Positions 16,978 to 24,939 of a stretch of DNA of 64,000 nucleotides are shown here, one piece after another (position 1 is the stretch's first letter; the number at the start of each line of letters is the position of its first letter). The notes beneath the pieces were generated by a model. It searched no databases. It was not told where the DNA came from and worked only from the letters and a program-made list of their open reading frames with translations. The translations under genes were made by a program, and so were the position numbers. The DNA is from Ideonella_A intermedia_A (lineage in GTDB: Bacteria; Pseudomonadota; Gammaproteobacteria; Burkholderiales; Burkholderiaceae_C): the NCBI GenBank assembly GCA_943370175.1, contig CALRPU020000010.1, positions 77,788-141,787 of the forward strand, in the 5' to 3' direction.

Positions 16978-17858
16978 GCGTGGAAATGCCGCGTCACCGC
17001 GTCGGCGTCGAAGCCGTCGTCGATGAACAGCGGGCGCAGGTGTTGGCGGCGGAACAGCCCCAGCAGCGCGTCGCGGCGGGCGGCGTGGTTCGCCTGCCAG
17101 CGTTCGCGCAGCGCGGGGCGCCACCACACCAGCCGCTGGCGCCCGGTTTCCGGGTCGCGCAGCGAGGCCAGGCCGCGCCGGTCGCCCAGGTTGAACTCCA
17201 TGGCGTCCCACAGCACGACGGGCACCACCTCGTGGGCGGCCAGCCGGCTCAGGGCCGTGTCCACCAGGTCGAGCGGCAAGTGGAAGTCGGAGACGACGAA
17301 CACCAGCGCGCGCGGCCGACCCAGGTGACGGTGCGCGTCGGCGAGCCCGGCGGCCGAGGCCGCGGTGGGTTGGAACGCGCGCAGGCGCTGGGCCAGCGGC
17401 CCGCCCAGCCCGCGCACCCGGGTCGCGGGCTGCAGCCAATGAAGCGGCACGCCTTCGTCGCAGCCGATGAAGCCGAAGCGGTCGCCCGTGCGCCAAGCCG
17501 ACCACGCCAGGCTCTCGACGAAGTCGGCCAGCACGCCCAGCTTGTCGCGGCAGCCGCGGAAACCCATCGATGCGGACAGGTCCGCCACCACCACCACCGG
17601 GATGGACTGCCGCTGGCTGTAGATGCGCACCTTCCAGTTGCCCGCGCCATTGAACGGGTCGCGCAGGCTGGCGTGCAGGTCGAGGCGGCGCGGGTCGGGC
17701 GCGTCCAGCAGGCTCGCATGGCCGCGAAACTCGAAACCACTCTGGCCGCGGCCGCTGCGGTGATGGCCCGGAAAGTGCCCTTGCGCCGGCTGGGTGATCC
17801 GGTAGTGCAGCTCGCGCACGGGCGTCGCGGCAGCGGTGTCCGCGGTCGGCGGGGTCAC
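16974..17858 (-). CDS. mxaS: MxaS, DUF58-type VWA-like protein
   Basis: A 294-residue cytoplasmic DUF58 protein. The N-terminal part carries GHHRSGRGQSGFEFRGHAS, typical of the family, and the VWA-like core starts with VVVVADLSASMGF (a DxSxS metal site). MxaS proteins act with the MoxR-type ATPase encoded just upstream. No membrane segment is visible. The start overlaps the mxaR stop by four bases and the stop overlaps mxaA by four bases, so the genes are translationally chained. General MoxR-associated DUF58 proteins look similar; the assignment to MxaS comes from the complete RSACKL gene order. Confidence 0.9.
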   Translation of the reverse strand: MTPPTADTAAATPVRELHYRITQPAQGHFPGHHRSGRGQSGFEFRGHASLLDAPDPRRLDLHASLRDPFNGAGNWKVRIYSQRQSIPVVVVADLSASMGFRGCRDKLGVLADFVESLAWSAWRTGDRFGFIGCDEGVPLHWLQPATRVRGLGGPLAQRLRAFQPTAASAAGLADAHRHLGRPRALVFVVSDFHLPLDLVDTALSRLAAHEVVPVVLWDAMEFNLGDRRGLASLRDPETGRQRLVWWRPALRERWQANHAARRDALLGLFRRQHLRPLFIDDGFDADAVTRHFHA

Positions 17859-18877
17859 GGCGCGGCCACCTGGCTGAGGATGCCGGCCATCAGCAGCGGC
17901 GAAATGTCCTGACGCCTCAGCTCATGCACCGGCTGATAGCACAGACGGTGGCCGATGGTTTCCGCGAACACGGCCTGCACGTCCTGTGGCGTCACGTGGC
18001 TGCGACCGGCCAGCCACGCCGTGACACGCGCCGCGCGCAGCAGCATGCTCATGCCGCGCGGGCTGGCGCCGGCCAGCATCAGCGTGCGCATGTCGATGCC
18101 GGACAGCTGCACACCGAAATCGCCTGGCGCTGCGGTGGCCTGCCACAGCGTCAAGGCGTAAGACTGCAGCGTGTCGCTCGCCTGCACGCCCGCCTGAATC
18201 GCCGCGGCCACGCCGTTGAGCTCGTGGTACGGCAGCATCGCCGCTTGCAGGCTGCCCACCAGCTGATCGGTGTCGTGGAAGCGCGGGTCGAACATCAGCG
18301 CGCGGCGGTCGGCGTCGGTGGCCGGGGCGTCGATGGTGATCTCCATCATGAAGCGGTCGCGCGCCGCGGACGAGATCTCGAACGTCTCCTCGCGCTCCAC
18401 CCGGTTGCGGTCGGCAAAGACCAGCAGGTGCGGAAACCGGTACTCGCGGTTGAAGGCCTGCACACTGCGCTCGGCCATCACCCGCAGCAGCAGGGAATGC
18501 ACCTGGGGCCGGGCGCGGTTGATCTCGTTGAAGAAGAAGATCGCCAGGTCTTCGCCGTGCTGGATCAGCGGGCCGGCTTCGACGGCCGGCCGCCCATCGG
18601 GGCTGATGTAGGTGTAGTAGACGAGGTCATTGGGCATCAGGTCGATGGTGCCCTCGGTGCGGGCGAAGTGGCCGCCGAGGACCTGGGCAAAGGCGCGCAG
18701 CAAGGTGGTCTTGCCCACGCCCACATCGCCTTGCAGCAGCACATGACCCCGTGCAAAGACCGCGGTCGACACCAGCCGGATCACCCGCGGCTGGCCGATG
18801 ACCGCCCGGGCCACCTCGCGCTCCATCGCCAGCGCGCGCTCGCGCCAGTCCGTCAGCAGCGCATCGTTCCTGTCCAT
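17855..18877 (-). CDS. mxaR: MxaR, MoxR-family AAA+ ATPase
   Basis: A 340-residue AAA+ ATPase, first gene of the mxaRSACKL operon. Walker A is GDVGVGKT at residues 50-57, the Walker B region reads LAIFFFNEINRA near 107-118 (with Asn where Asp is usual), and the sensor-2-like ASPRGMSMLLRAAR segment is near 255-268. MoxR ATPases work with VWA-domain partners as metal-insertion or remodelling chaperones; MxaR homologues are needed for active methanol dehydrogenase. The ATG at 18877 was chosen; a GTG at 18901 would add eight residues. The upstream 137 bases include a strong hairpin (18961-18979) and probably the operon promoter. Confidence 0.92.
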   Translation of the reverse strand: MDRNDALLTDWRERALAMEREVARAVIGQPRVIRLVSTAVFARGHVLLQGDVGVGKTTLLRAFAQVLGGHFARTEGTIDLMPNDLVYYTYISPDGRPAVEAGPLIQHGEDLAIFFFNEINRARPQVHSLLLRVMAERSVQAFNREYRFPHLLVFADRNRVEREETFEISSAARDRFMMEITIDAPATDADRRALMFDPRFHDTDQLVGSLQAAMLPYHELNGVAAAIQAGVQASDTLQSYALTLWQATAAPGDFGVQLSGIDMRTLMLAGASPRGMSMLLRAARVTAWLAGRSHVTPQDVQAVFAETIGHRLCYQPVHELRRQDISPLLMAGILSQVAAP

Positions 18878-18960
18878 GCCCGACCCTGTGCCAAGCGCCA
18901 CATGACGCGGGATCAGTGTGCACGAACAAGGCGGTCGCCGCAGCCGTGGTTTCCATCAAC

Positions 18961-18979
18961 GGCGGGCGCGGCGCCCGCC
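18961..18979 (-). terminator. GC-rich stem-loop between the chemoreceptor gene and mxaR
   Basis: A perfect 9-base inverted repeat (GGCGGGCGC / GCGCCCGCC) with one central base sits 36 bases past the chemoreceptor stop, between two genes read leftwards. No T-run follows. It could end chemoreceptor transcription and separate it from the mxa operon. Confidence 0.4.
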
Positions 18980-19014
18980 TTCGACCTCAGGTGGTGAGGC
19001 TCAAGCGGTGTGGC

Positions 19015-20205
19015 TCACGCGGTGAGGCGGAAGACGCTGACGCTGGTGGTCAGCCGCTCCGACTGCCCGCGCAGCGATTGGGCCGCGGCGGCGGCTTGTT
19101 CCACCAGCGCGGCGTTGCGCTGGGTCATGTCGTCCATTTGCGCGATCGAGGTGTGCACCTGGGCGATGCCCTCGGTCTGCGAGGCTTCGGCCCGTGCCAT
19201 GTCGGCCACCATGCGCGACACCTTGTCGACGCCGCTGACGATGCGCTCCATCGTGCGGCCCGCCTCGTCGACCAGCTTGAAGCCGCTGTCCACCTTCTGG
19301 GCGGAGTCCTCGATCAGCTGCTTGATCTCCTTGGCGGCATTGGCACACCGCTGGGCCAGGCCGCGCACCTCGCTGGCCACCACGGCAAAGCCGCGGCCGT
19401 GTTCGCCGGCCCGCGCGGCTTCCACCGCCGCGTTCAAGGCCAGGATGTTGGTCTGGAAGGCGATGCCGTCGATGACCTGGATGATCTCGGCGATGCGGTT
19501 GGCGCTCTTGTTGATCTCGCCCATGCGCACCACCACGTCCTGCATCAGCGAGCCGCCTCGGGTGGCCACCGAGTTGGTTTCGTTGACCAGCACCGTCGCC
19601 GCATCGGCGCTCTCGGCGTTGTGCTTGACCGTCTGGGCCAGCTGGCTCATGGCGCTGCTGGTTTGCTGCAGCGCGGCAGCCTGGCCTTCGGTGCGTCCGC
19701 TCAGGTCCGTGTTGCCCTGGGCGATTTCGGTGGCGGCCACCAGCACCGACTCCGACGACTGGCGCACCTCGCCCACCATCGTGTGCAGCTTCTTGCGCAT
19801 GCCGTTGAGCTCGGCGTTCATCCACGACACCTCGTCGCGGCCCGGTGAGGAGATCCGCGAGCTGAGGTCACCGCCGCCCATCTTGATGATCGATTGGATG
19901 GTGCTTTCGATCGGGCCTTTGACGCTGGCCCGCACGACGAAGCCGCCCACCAGTCCCAGGGCGCCGAGCGCGGCGGCCGCCCAGGCGAGCAGCAGGGCCT
20001 CGTCCTGATTTTGTTGCACCATTGCGGCTGCGCGCGTCTGCCATTCGGCAGGTGCCGCGCTCTCGGTGGCCAGGGCCTTCCAGCCCGCCGCCGTGTCATT
20101 GAGCCGGTGGGCGCTCCACAGGCCCAACACGCAACCCACCAATCCGATGCCAGCGAGCCCATACAGAACCCGGTGACAAATGCTGAAGCGGCGCAGGAAT
20201 TCCAT
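19015..20205 (-). CDS. Methyl-accepting chemotaxis protein with a minimal periplasmic domain
   Basis: A 396-residue inner-membrane chemoreceptor. Two membrane helices lie at about residues 12-31 and 71-91, leaving only about 40 periplasmic residues between them. A HAMP-like linker ([27 protein letters not shown]) follows, then a long coiled coil whose hairpin tip reads [46 protein letters not shown]-type sequence, the CheA/CheW-binding region. Glu/Gln methylation sites are plausible in the helices. The ATG at 20205 has an AAGGAG ribosome-binding site; an upstream in-frame start is less likely. Lying inside the methanol-oxidation island, it may signal a C1 substrate or redox state, which is unproven. 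Confidence 0.92.
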   Translation of the reverse strand: [396 protein letters not shown]

Positions 20206-20415
20206 CGGTGTCTCCTTGATTCGTGTCGGCGCAGACGGCGTCGACACTTCGTGCAAGGGGTTTCGGCCCTTGTGCGAACCGAACCATAAGGGTTTCTACT
20301 TATACCGACCGTTGTTGCGGATTTGGCTCAGCAGAATGCGCAAATTGATCAGTGATTCGCCGGGCTGTCGGCCGACTTCGGCCTGTTCTTGATTGTTTTC
20401 GCCTCATTTCAAGCC

Positions 20416-21411
20416 ATGAAATCATTTCTGCGGGTGACATCGACCACGGTGTTGTGCGTGTCTTGTGCCCTGTTGGCCGCGTGTGCGTCGGTGTTCGAGG
20501 ACACCGCGCCGCTGGCCACGGTGCAAGTGACGGAGGCGCCGACCACGGTGGGACGGGCCCAGGCCCTGGCGCCCGGCGTGTTCATGGTGCGTGGCACCGG
20601 GGGTGAACCTGGGCCCGCCAACCTCGGCCGCACCGGCAACGCCGGCTTCATCGTCGGGCCCGACGGCGTGATCGTCATCGACACCGGCGTGTCCTATCGG
20701 CAGGCCGAGGCGCTGATGGCCGAGGTGGCGCGCATGACCAACCAGCCGATCCGGCTGGTGCTGGTGACCCACGCGCGCCAGGAGTTCGTCTTCGGCGCCC
20801 AGGCGTTCCGCGACCGCGGCATCCCGGTGCACATGCAGCGCCAGGCCGCCCAATTGATGGCCGCGCGTTGCGACAACTGCCTGAAGACCCTGCGCCGGGT
20901 GCTGGGCGACGAGGAAATGGCCAAGTCCACGATGTTCACGCCGGACATCAGCTTCGAGGCCAACCGCACCTTGTCGCTGATCGGCCGACCAGTCGACGTG
21001 ATCCAGTTTGGCCACAGCAGCGGACCAGGCGACATCGTCGTCTTCGACCGCGAGAGTGGCGTGTTGTTCGCCGGCGGGTTGATGGACCGGGGCCACGTGC
21101 CCGACGTTCAGGACGCCAACATCCGCGCGTGGCACGAATCGCTGGACCAGCTGAACGACCTGCCGATCCGCGCCATCGTGCCCGGCCATGGCCCGGCCGG
21201 TGGGCCGGCGCTGATCGGTGTGGTGCAGACCTACCTGAAGCAGTTGCAGACCCGCATGCTGGAGCTGCTGAAGAAGGGCGCGTCCCTGAGCGAGGCGACC
21301 GCACTTGCGGACTTGCCCGACTATCGCCAATGGGACCAATACGACACCATTCACCGTCGCAATGCGTCGATCGTGTATTTGCAGCTCGAGCGCGACCAGT
21401 TGTTCAAGTGA
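20416..21411 (+). CDS. Quinoprotein relay-type MBL-fold lipoprotein with degenerate metal site
   Basis: A 331-residue MBL-fold protein, probably a lipoprotein: the signal ends LLAAC with Cys23 as the lipidation site. It resembles the SoxH-related 'quinoprotein relay system zinc metallohydrolase 1' group by neighbourhood (SoxYZ-like carrier and thioredoxin-fold genes follow). The canonical HxHxDH is replaced by H119-A-R-Q-E-F, the usual FxGD is FAGG (residues 218-221), while His200 (FGHSSGPGD) and the late PGHGP histidine remain. Catalysis with a normal two-zinc site is therefore doubtful. A CDNC pair at 152-155 could bind metal or form a disulfide. The intergenic 210 bases upstream separate it from the divergent chemoreceptor gene. 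Confidence 0.8.
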   Translation: MKSFLRVTSTTVLCVSCALLAACASVFEDTAPLATVQVTEAPTTVGRAQALAPGVFMVRGTGGEPGPANLGRTGNAGFIVGPDGVIVIDTGVSYRQAEALMAEVARMTNQPIRLVLVTHARQEFVFGAQAFRDRGIPVHMQRQAAQLMAARCDNCLKTLRRVLGDEEMAKSTMFTPDISFEANRTLSLIGRPVDVIQFGHSSGPGDIVVFDRESGVLFAGGLMDRGHVPDVQDANIRAWHESLDQLNDLPIRAIVPGHGPAGGPALIGVVQTYLKQLQTRMLELLKKGASLSEATALADLPDYRQWDQYDTIHRRNASIVYLQLERDQLFK

Positions 21412-21449
21412 ACGGGCCAGGGCCTTGCCCGGTCCGGATGGAGGCGGCG

Positions 21450-22373
21450 ATGTCCCGGTGGTCGAAGTTGACGAAGTGCTCCCAGTGGCCCCGTCGTGCG
21501 GTGTGCGCCGCTGGTGGCGATGGCGATGGCGATGGAGATCGCCGGCAGCCGCCCAGCCCGCTGCGCCGCAGCATGTTGCTGGCCGGGGGGGCCGTCGCCG
21601 TGTCCGCGGCCTCGCCTTGGGCGCAGGCCGCGCCGGGCGGGTTGCCCAATGCCGCCCACGGCGACAGTTCCCCCCAGTGGGAGCAGCTGCGCGGCAAACT
21701 CTTTGGCCAGCGCGGCATCCAGACGGTGGACAGCCAGGTGCAGCTGGTGGTGCCGCTGCGCGCCGCCTACGGCGCGTCCGTGCCGGTGAAGGTGGTCTCG
21801 CGCCTGCCGCAGCGTCCCGATCTTTTCGTTCGGCGCATGCACTTGCTGGTGGACAAGAATCCGTCGCCGGTGGCGGCGGTCCTGGACCTGACGCCCGAGC
21901 TCGGCCAGGCCGATTTCGAAACCCGACTGCGCGTGGACGAGTACAGCCACATCCGCGTGGTCAGCGAGCTGTCGAATGGCGAGCTGCACATGGACTCGCG
22001 CTACGTCAAGGTGTCGGGCGGTTGCTCGGCACCACCCAACCGGGACCAGCTGCACAACATCGGCAAGACGGTCTTCAAGCTGCCCGACGGCCTGCACCTG
22101 AATGGCTTGACCCCGGCCGACGTGCAGGTGGTGCACCCCAACGACACCGGCTTCGAGTTGAACCACATCACGGTGATGTTCATCCCGCCGCACTTCGTGC
22201 GCAGCATCAAGGTGAGTTACCAGGACCGCCGGCTGTTCGACGCGGAGCTTGATTTTTCAGTCAGCGAGAACCCCAGCCTGCGCTTCTTCTTCGTGCCCAA
22301 GGAACACGGCGAGCTGCGCGCCGAGGTGGAAGACTCGAAAGAGGGGCGCTTCATCGGCCGCTTGGCGGTGTGA
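21450..22373 (+). CDS. Quinoprotein dehydrogenase-associated SoxYZ-like fused carrier
   Basis: A 307-residue exported protein joining a SoxY-like domain and a SoxZ-like domain. In sulfur oxidisers SoxY carries the substrate covalently on a cysteine in a GGC-type C-terminal tail and SoxZ is its partner. Here the SoxY part ends with KVSGGC (Cys192) before the SoxZ-like part (DGLHLNGLTPADVQVV ... FFFVPKEHGELRAEVED). Export signal: an Arg pair (LRRSMLLAGGAVAVSAA, residues 38-54) that could be a Tat signal. The ATG at 21450 has GGAGG five bases upstream; an ATG at 21438 is possible. The N-region contains a run encoded by a hexanucleotide repeat. The stop overlaps the next gene by one base. Confidence 0.85.
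   Translation: MSRWSKLTKCSQWPRRAVCAAGGDGDGDGDRRQPPSPLRRSMLLAGGAVAVSAASPWAQAAPGGLPNAAHGDSSPQWEQLRGKLFGQRGIQTVDSQVQLVVPLRAAYGASVPVKVVSRLPQRPDLFVRRMHLLVDKNPSPVAAVLDLTPELGQADFETRLRVDEYSHIRVVSELSNGELHMDSRYVKVSGGCSAPPNRDQLHNIGKTVFKLPDGLHLNGLTPADVQVVHPNDTGFELNHITVMFIPPHFVRSIKVSYQDRRLFDAELDFSVSENPSLRFFFVPKEHGELRAEVEDSKEGRFIGRLAV
21516..21539 (+). repeat. GGCGAT hexanucleotide repeat
   Basis: Three perfect GGCGAT units and a fourth imperfect one (GGAGAT) lie inside the n-region of the SoxYZ-like carrier and encode a Gly-Asp run (residues 23-30). The unit is a multiple of three, so slippage would change length without breaking the frame. Confidence 0.7.
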
Positions 22374-22957
22374 TGCGGCGCGCTGCGCGGCCCCTGACGC
22401 TCGCCACGCTGACGTGGCGCGTCGGAGCGCTCGTGATGCTGCTGGTGGCCACGGTGGCGTCGGCGGCGCCACCGGCGGGCGCCGCGCATGGCCTGCCGGC
22501 CGCGTACGCACCGATCGTGATCGAGCCCTTGCGCGACGGCGAGCGCGCCGAGTTCGACCTCAGCGCCGCCATCCGCCGCGCCCAGCGCGAGAAGAAGTGG
22601 CTTTACGTCTACCTCGGCGCCAATGACTGCCCCTACTGCCGCCGCTACGAGGCCTTCCTTGACAAGCACGCCGGCGACCTGGTGCCGCACTTCGGCAAGT
22701 ACCTGGTCGTCGACCTGCGCAGCAGCCTGTCCATCCGCTCGCGGCTGCTGAACTTCAAAGTGGGCTCGCGCAGCCTGCCCTACGCCGAATTCCTCGCCGC
22801 CATGGGCGACGAACGCGCCCGGCAGCTGGTCTACCCCAGCGTCTGGCTGCTCGACGTGTCGGGCGGCCAGCCCAAGCCCTTGATGCAGATGCCGGCGGGC
22901 ACCGGCACCTTTGAGACCGTGTCCGAGCAACTGGAGATCTTGCGTCTGGAGCAGTGA
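22373..22957 (+). CDS. Exported thioredoxin-fold protein of the quinoprotein relay cluster
   Basis: A 194-residue periplasmic thioredoxin-like protein. The signal region is about residues 8-32. The redox motif is CPYC (ANDCPYCRRYEAFL, near residues 84-97), followed by typical thioredoxin-fold elements (VVDLRSSLSIRSRLLNF, YPSVWLLD). The family resembles SoxW/SoxS-type thioredoxins that keep a Sox carrier cysteine reduced, so a natural partner is the SoxYZ-like Cys192 protein encoded immediately upstream, whose stop codon shares a base with this ATG. It ends the rightward relay set; converging DUF3422 gene follows. Confidence 0.82.
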   Translation: MRRAARPLTLATLTWRVGALVMLLVATVASAAPPAGAAHGLPAAYAPIVIEPLRDGERAEFDLSAAIRRAQREKKWLYVYLGANDCPYCRRYEAFLDKHAGDLVPHFGKYLVVDLRSSLSIRSRLLNFKVGSRSLPYAEFLAAMGDERARQLVYPSVWLLDVSGGQPKPLMQMPAGTGTFETVSEQLEILRLEQ

Positions 22958-22996
22958 GCGGGTCCGGCGCCGGGGCGGGGCGCCGCCGGCCGCCGG

Positions 22997-24334
22997 TCAG
23001 TGCAGTTTGAGCTTGTCGTGCAGACGCCGCGTGGCCCGCCAGGTGACCCACAGCACGACCGGGATCAGCGCGCCCGCGGCGATCTCCGGGTTGATCGGCA
23101 GGCCCATCGCCTTGGCCGACTTGCCCGCGTACAGCAGCAGGCTGACCACATAGTAGGAGATGGCCGCGATGGACAGGCCTTCCACCGTGGTCTGCAGGCG
23201 CAGCTGCAGTTCCTGACCGCGGGTGAGCTTTTCCAGCAGTTGCTGGTTCTGCGCCTCGGCGGCGATGTCGACGCGGGTGCGCAACAGCCCGCCGCTGCGT
23301 TCCACCCGCTGCGCCAGCGAATTCAGCCGTTGGGCCGTGGCCGCCACCGTGGCGATGGCCGGCGTCAGGCGGCGTCGCATGAATTCGCCCAGCGTCTGTG
23401 TGCCCGGGATGGGCCGCTCGCGCAGCTCGCCCAGGCGTTCCTCGACCAGCGCGGCGTAGGCCTGGGTGGCCGAGAAACGGTAGACGTTTTCGGCCGTCGC
23501 CCGCTCCACACGCGCCGCCAGCGCGACCAGTTCGTCCAGCAGTTCTTGGTCGGAGGCGCGCTTGCCTTCAAGGTGGGTGATGATTTCCGCCAGCGCGGAT
23601 TCCGACTCGGCCAGCATCGGCGCGAGCGACTTCGCCACCGGCAGGCCGCGCAGCGCCATCAAGCGGTAGGTTTCCATTTCCAGCAGGCGGGCGCTGATGC
23701 GGCCGGCGCGCGTCTCGCTGGTGCCCGGTGGGGCGACCACCAGGATGCGCTCGAAGCCACTGGGGCGCAGCCGGAAGTCGGTGATGGCGCAAGAATGGCC
23801 GCCGCCCATCAGCGAGGCCACCACGTTGCGTTGCGCAAACCATTGCTGGCCTTTGGTCAAGGCCGATTGGGGGTCCGACAGGTCGCCGTGCACCATGACC
23901 AGCTTGATGGCCGCCACCGTGCGCCCCGGGATGTCGCGCAGCCAGTCGGGATCGACGAGCATGGCGGCCAGCAGTTCGGGTTCGCTGGCGCCCAGTGCGG
24001 CCTCGTCGGGCAAGGGCTGCACCAACGAATAGCGGGTGAACTCGCTGTGGCGCTCCCATTTCAGCGTGTGATTGGCAAGGCGAAGCCGCAGAAAGTTGCC
24101 CGACAGCTGCTGCGGCTGCAGGCCCGCCTGGCCCGGCAGGCGTTGCAGGTGGCGGCATTCGTCTTCGCGGCTCACGCCCTCGTTCAGCACCGCCACATAG
24201 ATCACCAGGGCGGGCAAGCGGATGCGCGCCGGTGGCCGCGCGTGCACCTCGTTGTGCAGCGCGATGCGGTCGGGGTCGTCCGCCGGCAGCAGGCCGGCGT
24301 GCAGGGGAGGGTGGGTGTCGAGAGGCGGCGGCAT
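22997..24334 (-). CDS. DUF3422 family membrane protein
   Basis: A 445-residue protein with the family's N-terminal signature RIALHNEVHARPPARI (about residues 23-38), an NHTLKWERHSEFTRY block, and two C-terminal membrane helices (about 385-400 and 412-430) after a long coiled-coil region. Function is unknown. It is an inner-membrane protein with a large soluble N-terminal part. It is transcribed away from the methylotrophy island and has no obvious operon partner; the ATG at 24334 starts a Pro-rich leader just before the conserved block. Confidence 0.9.
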   Translation of the reverse strand: MPPPLDTHPPLHAGLLPADDPDRIALHNEVHARPPARIRLPALVIYVAVLNEGVSREDECRHLQRLPGQAGLQPQQLSGNFLRLRLANHTLKWERHSEFTRYSLVQPLPDEAALGASEPELLAAMLVDPDWLRDIPGRTVAAIKLVMVHGDLSDPQSALTKGQQWFAQRNVVASLMGGGHSCAITDFRLRPSGFERILVVAPPGTSETRAGRISARLLEMETYRLMALRGLPVAKSLAPMLAESESALAEIITHLEGKRASDQELLDELVALAARVERATAENVYRFSATQAYAALVEERLGELRERPIPGTQTLGEFMRRRLTPAIATVAATAQRLNSLAQRVERSGGLLRTRVDIAAEAQNQQLLEKLTRGQELQLRLQTTVEGLSIAAISYYVVSLLLYAGKSAKAMGLPINPEIAAGALIPVVLWVTWRATRRLHDKLKLH

Positions 24335-24369
24335 GCGCGCAGGTTACCGGATGCCGCGACATGGCGGCG

Positions 24370-24792
24370 TCAACCGCCTGGCACGCCTTCCAGTTCGCGG
24401 ATCCATTGATTGATGCGCGGCGCGGCGGCCAGGCGCAGCACCACGGCGCACAGCAGGTCGGGCGCGAGATCGGGCGAGGTGGCCTTCTCCAGCAGGCCGC
24501 TGGCGCGCACCGCCTGGGCACGGTCCGAGGCGGGCATGTCGCGCAGGGCTGTCAACAGCCGGGCCAATTGCCTGGTGTCGGTGTGTTCAGGCAGGCCCAG
24601 CAAGTGCAGCAAGGCCGCGGTCGGGCTGAGCGGCGGCAGCTCGACCGGGCCGGTGTCGCTGATCGACTTGAGAACCACCGCCTCAGGCACCGCCACGACA
24701 GCGTTGGCTGGCTTGGCGTGGTCGGCGGTGAAGGCCGCTTCGGCGTTCGCGGCGGTGGCCGGTCGGGGCGGCTCTGTGGAGGCGTCTTTCAT
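24370..24792 (-). CDS. Hypothetical protein
   Basis: A 140-residue cytoplasmic protein of unknown function. The first ~40 residues are Ala/Thr/Pro-rich and probably disordered; the rest is predicted helical, with VELPPLSPTAALLHLLGLPEHTDTRQLARLLTALRDMP and a Leu-rich end. No domain was recognised. It lies upstream of the DUF3422 gene on the same strand with a 35-base gap, so the two may be co-transcribed. The ATG at 24792 was chosen over a TTG 48 bases upstream. Confidence 0.55.
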   Translation of the reverse strand: MKDASTEPPRPATAANAEAAFTADHAKPANAVVAVPEAVVLKSISDTGPVELPPLSPTAALLHLLGLPEHTDTRQLARLLTALRDMPASDRAQAVRASGLLEKATSPDLAPDLLCAVVLRLAAAPRINQWIRELEGVPGG

Positions 24793-24939
24793 CGTGCGGG
24801 CAGGGCAGGTGGGCACCGAGCCCGCTGGTGGCAAGGTCAACGGCTGACCGCGGCGGGCCGGCGAAGCCTAGCGGTTGCACCGCGCGGGCTCAATGGGGTT
24901 CCCACCAGCCCGCGACGTGAACGCGACCGCCGCGACGGC

